A stretch of 64,000 bases of DNA from Trochalopteron elliotii (taxonomy: Eukaryota > Chordata > Aves > Passeriformes > Leiothrichidae), in the NCBI GenBank assembly GCA_024734555.1, contig JANPWX010020190.1, forward strand, positions 62,001-126,000, given 5' to 3'. Below, piece by piece: positions 26,690 through 36,500 of the stretch. The notes under the pieces were generated by a model. The model saw only the letters and a list, made by a program, of their open reading frames with translations, was not told the origin of the DNA and did not search any database. Numbering within the stretch: position 1 is the first letter of the stretch; every line of letters begins with the position of its first letter. The position numbers and the translations under genes are program-made.

Positions 26690-27330
26690 CTCCGTCCTCA
26701 GAGAGGTACCCGGCCCCGGCTCCGCATCCCTCGGAGCCCCGAGCCCCGCGCCGCCGCTCCTGCAGCGCCGGCAGCCCGGGCGATTGGCCGCGCCGCCCGC
26801 CCGCCCCCGCCCCGCTCCGCTCCCGCCCGCCTTCCCTCCCTGCCCGCCTCCGTTCTTCTCCCCTCCCCGCCTTGTTTTCCCCGTTCCAGCACTTCGGGGA
26901 CGCAAGCAGCCTCCTGCGCGCAACGGCAGACCCGGACTAGCCCCGGCTCTCGGACAGATGCGCGATTCATCCATCAACACACCAATCCATCCATCCATCC
27001 ATCCATCCATCCATCCATCCATCCATCCATCCATCCGTCCGTCCGTCCGTCCGTCCGTCCGTCCTCCCGTACCGATATAGCCGGTGCGTTCGGGCACAGG
27101 GATATCTTTGTCCGGTAACTGCGCGGCGGCTGCGAAACCCCCCTGTTCGTGCTTGAGGTGCAGAAGAAGGACGGCTCCAGCTTGGTGACAGCGAGCCCCT
27201 AAATTCGGTGCCGGGAAGGAGGGCCGGGAGCCGGGAGGGCTGGGCTGCCGAGCGGGGCGGGAGTGCACAGAAGGGGAGCACCACCGAAAGCGGGCAGTAC
27301 GGCACTGCTGTGGCAAGCCGGCGATAAATT
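26690..27330. promoter_or_regulatory. CpG island, probable promoter region
   Basis: Composition jumps abruptly from AT-rich to very GC-rich with dense CpG. Around 26780 there is an inverted CCAAT box (cgattggccg) immediately followed by several GC-box/Sp1-like strings (ccgcccgcccccgcccc, ctccgctcccgcccgcc). This arrangement is typical of housekeeping or developmental vertebrate promoters without TATA. It is the only such island in the window. The transcribed strand is not clear: the inverted CCAAT is compatible with either direction. Large open frames on both strands here (26615-27316 minus, 26622-27080 and 26654-27118 plus) result from low stop-codon frequency in GC-rich DNA plus the tetranucleotide repeat. 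None was recognised as a protein. Confidence 0.8.
26985..27064. repeat. Compound (ATCC)13(GTCC)7 microsatellite
   Basis: Thirteen perfect ATCC units (26985-27036) switch to seven perfect GTCC units (27037-27064) inside the CpG island. The two units differ by one base that creates or removes a CpG at each unit junction. No unit contains a stop codon, so it produces repetitive open frames on both strands. Confidence 0.98.
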
Positions 27331-30300
27331 TTCCTATTTCTGTGCAAAGTCGTCACAACCTGCTAAACATTCCACCGCCGGCTCGTTCATCAGCCGTCCA
27401 CATAGTCCGGCTGTAAGATTCGGACTGAATGATGCCCTTAAATGCCTCCTTCCAATCCTGGTGGGGCACAGGAGGTGTCACATTAGCAACCCGTCCCCTA
27501 CCAGATCAGCCCCACTTCTTTAAAGATTCCTTGCTGTCTAAGACTCCTATATTCATATCACTACACCAATGAGTGTAAGTTGGTGGATATTTTGTGCCTT
27601 TTCAGGCTGGTCTAGATGAAGGCAGGCTGGCTAATACAAAAGTGATTCAAAAATCTGGACCTTGTATAGCATCTTTACTCCAAACATACCTTATTTGGAA
27701 TTAAGATTAATGCCATTCTCCTGATTCGGGGTTTCAGGAATGGGGCAACCATGTCAGACTCTGCTTACTCAACCTGCTAAAACAGCATATTAAAAATGCA
27801 ATTAGCATATAAGTGAAAGCCCTGGCACATTCCCTGCTGGTGCAAAAGAACCTTGATTCCAGCCAGCAGGACATGTACCCTGGAGTGAGCCATGAAACCA
27901 GAGTGTGCTTGAGTCCCAAAGCTCCGGCAGGAAATGACAGGATGAAAGAAAAGAAAGCTACTGCCTTTTTTTTTTTTTTTTTAATGTATTATGGGTCAGA
28001 AGCAGCATCTGAAGTATAAATGATAGGTATCCCATGTACAAATGATCTAGATTTGAAAAGCAGAGCTGAAAAGGAGTAATTCTACAATTTAACATAACCA
28101 GAAGGGAAGCTGTTTCACTAGATCAGATGGAAAGAACAACACTGCTCACTGAGATCACTTGGACTGCTGGATTTTGAGAACTTTTCAAACAAAATCGCTC
28201 TGAGCTTCTCAGAGATATACATTAAAAATGATTTTGCTAGCAGGATAGGGAATTGAAGGCAAGAAGCAGCCAGTTGTTTGAATTTGGGGGTTGTAAGCTC
28301 TTGGAGGGAATGAAATAGAAGCTGTTTCAATTTGCTGTTTATACGTCCTCTGGCTTGCAGCTGCAGCACATATGAATCAATGCTTTAATACACCGTCTTC
28401 AGAGTGTTTTCTCTCATGCAACTTCTGTTAGGTTGTGCATAGCTCTAGATTCAGACAGATCTCATGATTTGGGGGATGGGCTGCTTCTATCCAGATGCTT
28501 TCACTATTTTACTGCACTATGGCAGAAGCGAATTTTTAATCTCCTTGCCAGGGAAGTAGTTGTATTAGTAACCAGGAGGGGGAAAAAAAGAGGAAAAAAA
28601 AGAGTGAAAATACACTTTTCCTTTCATTCTCTTAAGGTCCAGACAATTTAATATGAAAAAAAAAAATTCATGTCAAACCATCCTCCAAAGAGACCCACCT
28701 CAGTGCATAAAGTGAAAGGGATAAAATATAGGGTTACCTTTCAGCCTACCTACCCTTGGGTGGAATTCTGCTTAGGTGTAATAACCCAGGGATATGGCTG
28801 AAAACAAAACATTTTATTTTAAGGTCTTTTCTCAGTAATTTCCAGTGAATAAGACAGAATTATGAATATTCACCAGATACTCAGAGCATATGTCATCAAC
28901 TCATTTGTTTCTGCAATAAGATGTTTGACAAGCAGAGGGAAGTCTTGATGTTTCAGAAAAGCTTTTAAAAGGTGAAAAACTGCAATTCTTTCTTCATATA
29001 TATATAAAATAAATGCATGCACATGCATTTGTATTGACATATTTCAGAGACTTCTCACAAGCAGGAGTAAAGAATATCTGTTTAAAGTGATTATATCCAG
29101 TATTGCAGGCTAATTTGATATACAATGATCAAAGTTTTCTTAAGAATTCAAAATTATGCCATTTCAAGGAAAAAGCTGACAGTTTGAAAAAAAACTAGCC
29201 TCAATGAACTCTGACATTTCTTTTAAGCCTATATTTTAAGACTAAATACTGAGATTTGGTGTTACTGATGTTAGGTCAATCCTTTCATCAGTTTGAATGC
29301 TAAAAGAATTTGAATTTGTCATGGGGAAATAAAGTCTGGTGAAAACAACCTCAAAATGAAGGTACTGTCTGGGACTGCAGCAGTATTCCCAAAGGAATTC
29401 CAGGGAAAATTGGATATAATCCTTGAAGTCACTGTAGGCGTGGGTCTTGCCAAAGGAATCCAGCAGACTTACACAATTCCGGTAGTATATCAAAATAAAG
29501 AACTTTGTCAATCACGTTTCAATAAGTTTCCTTCCTGGACTCAAGAGCTTGAAACGCTGATTACAGGGGCAGAAGAAGAGAAGGGGGTCTTTTTGTCCCT
29601 TCTAACTTGTGGAATTTCTATGTTTAAAAGCAATACTGAAAAGGACGTAGACTAGTTATGAAGGAAATATATAGTTGTACCAAAAGTGAACTAGCTTCTA
29701 TAGATTAAAAAACAAAAAACAAACAAACAAACAAAACTGGCTTGCTGCTCCAGTTAATAAGTTATAGAACATGCTCACAAAATCAGTCTCTCTTTGGCAG
29801 TGCTTAATATGCTAAACATGAATTGATTGTCTTGCAGGTAACTGCTAGAGGATTATTCATGCAAGTAGCTTTCAACCAATTAGAACAACACTAAGTGGTT
29901 CATTAATGCATAAAGTAATGAAAGTTCCAGGTCATTTATAGATTACAAAGTTCCTGTACACAAGATAGATAGATGAGGAATGGCTAAGATCATACTGGGA
30001 TAAATGTTGCCAAGTTTAAGTCCAACCCTTTCTTTATCTTAAACACATGTACTCTACTAACTGCAGCCAAAGAAAATTAGCTCAGTAGTTGCCAAGAACC
30101 TCTGCTCACACACTGAGAGCAATTGCACTGGGAATTTCATGTTCTTGTTCAAAAGCACCAGGGAATAATATAGTAACCCCTACCTCCAGCAGCAACTTCT
30201 CAGTCTACAAAAAATTACAAAGCCCTTCCTTTTCCCTTGAAAGAGTGAAAACAGCATTCTACCATTTCCTGCCACAAATTTCACAATCACAAATCATTAT

Positions 30301-32517
30301 TTGTCCTCTCAGCTGCAGTACATAAGAACCAGTCCCAGCCATATGTCTGAAGAACATATTTGACACTCTCCACCAATCTCTGTCTCATATCTTAGAAGAT
30401 GAACGTTTTTATTTGCTGAGTTATTAATAAATATTTTACAACTATTAATTTATGCAGAAATGAATTTTCTTAAAAGTTTGCATATGATTTACTAATGACA
30501 GTTCTTTAGAAATGATCATCCAAAAATATATCAATAAGTGGAATTAACAATTGGGCCTTGAGTTTAAAAACAATTAAAAGCAATATGTCAAGTTGAATAT
30601 AAAAAATGTATATAGTTTGATGATGCATCGCAGTGGGACATAATTGGCTCACCGCACTACTGCTATTTCTATTCCAAGGAGGACCAAAATGTAGTAAAAC
30701 ATAAAAATGCAAAAATAATTCTGACATCAAATGCATTTACAATATTATTACATTTCTCTCTTTAGATAACTAACAGAAAATCATACCAGAAGAGATCACG
30801 GCAGTCAAAATTTTCATTTTCTGATACGTAACAGTGGGACAGAAATTTTTAACTTGTCTAGTAAATGGACGTACAACTGAGCTATCTTCATGTTCCTAAT
30901 GAAGAGTCTCTGGAGGTTTCTGAGATCATGCCTCTATATTTTTATTTCTAATTTGGTAATGTGCACAAATATTCAGAGGAAATAGGATTAAGACAATTTA
31001 TATTGCATATGATCTCTCTGAATGTTCTGTAAGGCATTTCCTCTAGAAAATTTAAACAGTTGATTAGAAAAAGTAAAATTTTAGTACAGGTTAGCAAATT
31101 CTACCTATACTAATTGCAGAGGGAATGGCACTGCTGATACTGCCTTGGCTCCTTCTACACTAAGCATCACTGGAGTATTTTCTAATAAAACAACAACAGC
31201 TGTTCCTAGATACATGATGCCAATAACAGTTGCCAGTCACAAAAACTTGTGATAATATAGTCACTTGCCTTTAGTATTTCATGAAACAGCAGGCAAAATA
31301 TACTGACAGGACTTGGAGAAAACAACATAATGCCTGGCATTTTGCTACCTGTTACCATAAAACTCTGAGCTAATCAGTCCCTTTCTGAATGAAGGAAACA
31401 TAGAAAAAATATATATATATAAAGGGCCACAAAAGAATAGCATGGTGTGTCAATCTCTCAGTCTCTGCATGGAAACAAACAAGAAAGAAGACTCAGCTGA
31501 AGGCAGTGAAGTAATAGACAGACATTAGTAGATCTTTCTGCCCATCCCATGGAATTTCACACTAATGTTTATAATAGACACCATTCAGTCAAGAAACTTG
31601 CTTAATTGGAGTGTTTCCTAGGAAACTAATACAATTGTGTAATTGTAGATCATGCACTGACCAGTGTAAAATGCGATACGTCCTGGTAACTGTATAATGT
31701 TCATGTGTAATAGGTGGCATTTTTGTACATTTAAATCTGTCAATGGAATTATCCTGATGTTTTTGAAATTAATGTGGGCAAAAACAAACCTTTTTCATAC
31801 ACAGACTGATATTAAATCCTCACAGGTCAGGGTTCTCTCTGAATTGTTGCAAATGGTTATTCAGGTAATCCATGTAAAATATCAGATACAAATATGTCCT
31901 ATTTCAAATTATGAACATTATATTTGGTGGAGTTTGGCTCTTACAGCTCATAGTGAGACACAACCTTCTTTCGCACTGTAACAAGAGCTTTAACAAATTT
32001 TTGCTTGAAGGTAGGAAAATACTAACAAGCAAAGGCTCCTGGGACAATATAAAGACAGATTTTCATAATATCATCCAAAAGGACATTTTTTTCTGGGACA
32101 TATTATGTATTTTTATCTTTACTAAGATAAAGAAATTTCTTCTCTTAGACTCAGCATTCAGTACAATAACAGCAGATCAAAAAAAGGGGAAATGTAAAAT
32201 GTTACAAGATGATGATGATGAAGCTTCTACTGAAGTTGAAATATCCTTCCCATTGAAACCATAATGGTGAACAATGCTGAAGATATGTGAAGGAAAAATT
32301 GGGTAATTTTTGATATGGAATCTTCACTGAAACCTTAGCACTCCCTCTGTACTGTATCCCATACTCCCTGTACTATAGCTGTATTTATATATAGCTGTAT
32401 TCTTTTTTAGCACTTCCTCCAATATGAAGATTTGTACAGATATTGTTTTGCCCCTTCCAAAAAGGTGTATGAGCAACAACAGGCTTATATATAGCAATAT
32501 GTGTTTATAGCTTCATG
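27331..32517. other. Non-coding DNA, short simple repeats, no gene recognised
   Basis: The stretch contains a T17 run (27966-27982), a 20-bp near-palindrome with 9-bp arms (29011-29030), an (AAAC)n patch (29707-29737) and scattered AT-rich sequence. A 99-codon plus-strand frame (29356-29655) was inspected. It has no recognisable domain, and its flanks lack a strong acceptor. Confidence 0.5.
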
Positions 32518-32880
32518 CCCAGTCAGTGGGCGCCACTGAGAGGAGTCTGGTTTCCTCTTCCTTACCTCCCCTGCTTCATCAGGTATTTTTATATTTTGGT
32601 AAGACTTCTCCAGAGCCTTCTTGTCTCCTGGCCAAACAGCACCAACTCTCTGACTCACCTGATATGATGGATGTTCTGATCCATGAATGAGGCACATGGC
32701 TGTTTTCTGCACTTGCTCTAGTATGTGCTCATGTGTTGGGTACTGGGGGATAAAGAATGGGACTCAGCCCTCCAGATTGGTCTCACCAGGACTGAGGCAA
32801 TGGACAACTTCCCTCAAGCTGTTGATAATGCTCTTCTAATGCAGCCCAGGATTCTGTTGGCCCTCTTTGTCACAAGGGGG
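32518..32880 (-). mobile_element. CR1 LINE fragment, antisense
   Basis: The plus strand reads 'gggcgccactgagaggagtctggtttcctc', 'atcaggtatttttatattttggtaagacttctccagagccttcttgtctcc', 'caactctctgact' and 'ccctccagattggtctcaccagga', then 'aatgcagcccaggattctgttggccctctttgtcac'. This is the complement of the CR1 segment upstream of the 3' end. Neither the 3' terminus nor the coding part is present, so it is truncated at both sides. The minus-strand frame at 32485-32712 is a reading of this element. Confidence 0.87.
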
Positions 32881-34765
32881 AAAATATGCATTGTATTTTA
32901 GTAGTCATGTTTAATAATTATATCGAGCATTAGCGCAGAATCAAAGTTGTATTTTGAAATTTGCTGAGCTTTGTAGTAGAGCTCCTAGTCGTTGAATCAC
33001 CTATAATTTGTGGGACAAGAGTGTTTAGTAGCAGACTGTAGAGTCAATTAATGTCTAATCTCAGTGGTTCTCTTAACTGGATTAATCTAATTTTCAATTA
33101 GAGTAGGAAAAATGATACATCTATGTTTCTGAAAGAGGAAGAAACTGAGGGGAAGAGAAACAAAGGATAAATTTCTTGGTAGCTTCCAAATTCTGAAAGC
33201 TTAGATTGAGAGCATTTTTATTTAGAAGTGTCAAATGAGAAAACAAGGTTAAAAGCCATATAATCCTGTCCACAGTGGCACCCTTCAGTGCTGTATTTGA
33301 TGGGGGTTCTCCCCCATACAGGCTAATCTGTAGGCACAAAATCCTTCCTGTTCTGCAGTGCCTGGCTTTGTGTGTCTGTCCCCCTCCAGTGTGTTTAGCA
33401 CAAGTGGTATATCATAAGATTTTATTGAAGGTTTAAAAATTACAGTGGAGATAAGTCTCTGGTATCACCAAGGTAAAAAAACCCCTCCCTGCTGCCTCTC
33501 TGTTTCATTCCTCTAGCCAGGCAATAAGACAACTGAAGAGATGGAAATGAGAGTCAAGAAACAAGTAAATTCTTACTCTCTTTATTTCTACATAAAGAAA
33601 TACTGCACTTCCACAAGCCAACTACATGCTTCCATGTAGGTAATTACATGGCTGCCATTTATTTAATAAAACCACCATCTACTGGAATGCTTCTCAGGAT
33701 GTGCTTTTCTTTTGCCATTTACTTATTAGTGCCCACTGTAATTAGTTAGAATTAAGAAAAATCAAGTTTATGACTAGAATGACCTGTTTAATAGGCCAAA
33801 TAAGCCACAAGAAATAACCTCATGTTAGATGGTGGCAAGCAGTGAAGCAGAGACATATGTTTGTTCTGTTCCCCAAGCATAAACAGAACACAGAGTTTCC
33901 GTGACTAATAAATTTGCTTTCATTTTAATTAAAACAGAACATTTAGTTACATTTCCTCTGTTCTGTCAAAGAATTAAATAGATAAATGACTAGCAGGAGA
34001 AAAAATGACAACATTTTCTTTAGAGCTCCAACTGCACTCACAGCCGATTACTACCCATCTGTTCACTAAAGGTGTAGGAAAGGCACATCATATAAAGCCT
34101 TATTCCTTTAAAAAGGCTTGCTAAAATACTTCAGTCTTGACCCCATATCTTCCAAAATGAAAAGAAAATGTTTTTTAAAAAATAGAATTTGTCAGTTTTG
34201 TTTTGGTATAACATTAGATAAGCTGTTGTCATTGTTTTATTCTTCTGATTCTTTCTACCATTAAATAAAAGCTCCTGGAGAGTGGCTCCCCTTGAGGAAA
34301 TTATTGTAATGGCAATTCTATAGATTCTAGCCAAGAAGGAACCATTAAATAAATAGTCACATGCAAGACAAAACAAAAGACTCCACTCACTTTCTCTGGT
34401 AGGAAGGCCAACAACCCAGGTTTGATGGATGCATATAGTCCAGGAAGGTTCTAATTTTGCTTGAAGAAACTGAAGAACTGATTTATCAGCCACTTCCCTT
34501 GGTATTTTTCTTTTCTAATGGTTAATGGCTCCTGTATTTGGTAACTCAATTTACTGGCTTTCAGGAGTTTTTAATAAAATATGTTCCATCTACTGATGAA
34601 ATGCCTCTTTCTTTCAGTTGTTTTAGAGGTGTTAGGTAAATGGGAGAATTACAAAATGGGACAGGATACATCCAGCAGTGTTGAGTAAAGTTGTAGTGGT
34701 GTGGTTTTGGTTTTATCAGTTTTATGTATATATTTGTTCTTTGTTTTATATTGTTTTTTATAAGT
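32881..34765. other. AT-rich non-coding DNA, one weak exon-like minus-strand segment
   Basis: A 120-codon minus-strand frame (34131-34493) contains a strong donor-like A|GTGAGT but no good acceptor and no recognised domain. Nothing else could be supported. Confidence 0.45.
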
Positions 34766-35389
34766 TGTAATGGTTTGTCCCATGTCACCCATGTTTAACC
34801 CTTCTTGGTTTTACCCCAACCCTAGTTATGTGTCAGTCATAAGTTATACAGCCCCTGGGTCTTGTCTATCACTTTGAGGCCTCTCCCAAAAGTCTAGAAA
34901 GTTCCCGTGAGGGCATTGAGTGATTGGACAAGACTCTGGCTGTCTCCCCGCCTGAGTTATTGATTTGTTGTAATATGTGTCATTTACCTGCAGAGCCATA
35001 CCCACATGATCCCTGATTTGTCCTCAGTTAAACCCATCTCTGGGTTCCTCCCCCCAATAAAAGATGTTACATTTGGATGCTCTTCCTCTTTCTGCTTGGG
35101 GCTCCTTCTGGCAAGGGGTCTCTGCTGAGGCAGACACCCTGGGCTGTGGTTATCCCCACTGTGGGATGAATAAAGCCAGTGGTTGAACCCTGAGCAGACT
35201 GTCTCCTTCTTTCCTGCTGTCATCGCTTCACTTCTGCAGGCAAACCAGAACCCTCGGGATGGGCAAGGTTCATTCAGCTACCGAGCCGTGCCCCTTCTTG
35301 CCATGGTGCCAGGGCTGGCCGAGGCAAAGAGACACTGACACTGCGACATAGAGTGACTGTCATCATTGAGGAGATACTCCCTGCCTGCT
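34766..35389 (+). mobile_element. Endogenous retrovirus solo LTR (probable)
   Basis: The element begins with TG at 34766 and has the make-up of a retroviral LTR: a GC-balanced block of about 600 bp, 'caataaaag' at 35054-35062 as a TATA/poly-A-like element, and a second AATAAA at 35166-35171 in 'gatgaataaagccagtgg' followed by a T/GT-rich processing region. No gag, pol or env reading was found on either side, so this is a solo LTR left by recombination or a truncated copy. The right border lies between about 35340 and 35389, where an antisense CR1 3' end begins. I could not identify a target-site duplication. LTR class is not assigned. Confidence 0.7.
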
Positions 35390-36000
35390 ACAGAATAACT
35401 GAAAGGTTTGGGTTGGAAGAGAACTTTAAAGGTCATCTGGTTTAAACCCCGTGCTATGGGCAGGAAAACCTTCTGTTAGATCATGTTCCTCAAAGCACCA
35501 TCCAAGATGGACTTGAACACTCCCATCAGTGGGCATCCACAACTTCTCTGAGGAACTTATGCCAGTGCCTCACTACCCTCCCAGTGAAGAATAAATCCAG
35601 TCTAAATCTACCCTCTTTTATCTTAAAGCCACTGTCCCTTGTCTTAGTACTACATGCCTTTGTCATAATTTGTGGGTGTCTTTACATAATGGAAGATTGC
35701 AGTAAAGCCTCTCTAGAGACTCCTCTTCTTCTGGCTGCACAACCTCATCTGTCTCACCCTGTCTTCACAGGGGAGGTGCTTCAGCCCTTTGATCATCTTC
35801 ATTGCCCTCCTCTGGACTCACTCCACCAGACCCATATCGTTAATATGCTGGCTTGCCCAGAGTTGAACTCAGTATTCCAGGCAGGATCTCATGAGGGCAG
35901 AGTAGAGGGGGAGAATCACCTTCCAAAACCTGCTTGTCATGTTTCCTTTGATGCAGTTCAGGATGCAGTTAGCTGTCTGGGCTGCAAGAGTACATTGCTA
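35390..36000 (-). mobile_element. CR1 LINE with intact 3' terminus, antisense
   Basis: The plus strand gives the complement of a CR1 3' part of about 600 bp. It starts with the terminal 'acagaataactgaaaggtttgggttgg' region, then 'aaaggtcatctgg', 'cacaacttctctgagga', 'ccagtgcctcactaccctccca', 'aaatctaccctctttta', 'cttcacaggggaggtgcttcagccc', 'gccctcctctggactc' and 'gggcagagtagagggggagaatcacctt', ending near 'gggctgcaagagtacattgct'. The 3' terminus is complete and abuts the LTR, while the 5' side is truncated. The 150-codon plus-strand frame (35584-36036) is an antisense reading and not a gene. Confidence 0.95.
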
Positions 36001-36059
36001 TCTAATAAACAAACAGAGAAATTCTTCAGCAACTGAAAAATGGCAAAATATCTTCCAAA

Positions 36060-36500
36060 AACAGTAAGAAGGAAGATCCACAGAACCACAAGGCTGGTCA
36101 ACCTTACTTGCATCCCTATATAATTTAAAGAGCAAGTTGTCCCCCAAAAGCTTTTCAGGACAGCAGCCTGACTTAGATTGGCAAGTATGGATTAACCAAG
36201 AGAAAATCTTGACTGACCAACTTGTCCTCTCTGATGAAACAACTGAATGTAGACAGCAGGGCAAATACCTTCCCTTGACATGAGTAAAGCTTTTGACACA
36301 TTCTCTCCCAATATCCTCATAGTCATTTTAAGAATTTTATTGGTTGGATAGAACATAAGGTAGTGAAAGTCTAGCTGGACTGCACAACTCTGAGAATCAC
36401 GTGTATCAAGAGTTGATATTGGTCTAGACACTATTTAGCATCTTTGTCAAAAACATGAACAATAGGGCATTATGCAAGTTGACAGATGAAAATACACTGG
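36060..36500 (+). mobile_element. CR1 LINE, reverse-transcriptase region remnant, sense
   Basis: The sequence resembles the RT coding part of CR1. One plus-strand frame reads approximately DMSKAFDT followed by a degenerate 'SPNIL', corresponding to the family's conserved SKAFDTVSHNIL-type motif. Downstream 'tatttagcatctttgtcaaaaacatgaac' corresponds to the 'FNIFINDLD' region. Frames are interrupted, so the copy is dead. It lies head-to-head with the antisense CR1 immediately upstream, a different element portion in the opposite orientation. These are therefore either two separate insertions or one element with the 5' inversion common in LINE integration. Confidence 0.8.

Noticed and set aside
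26615..27356. Long frames on both strands (up to 233 codons) with DGWM or IHPS repeats
   Set aside because: They run through the CpG island and the stop-free ATCC/GTCC microsatellite. They are low complexity, present on both strands at once, and show no recognised domain.
31826..31864. 39-bp segment between cag and CAG|GTAATC
   Set aside because: Too short to distinguish from the many chance pseudo-exons. It serves as an example of the background rate.
32485..32712. 75-codon minus-strand frame
   Set aside because: Falls within the CR1 fragment at 32518-32880.
34984..35223. 79-codon minus-strand frame
   Set aside because: Antisense reading of the LTR.
35584..36036. 150-codon plus-strand open frame
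   Set aside because: It is the antisense reading of a well-preserved CR1 3' fragment. The nucleotide sequence matches CR1 throughout, so no gene is called.
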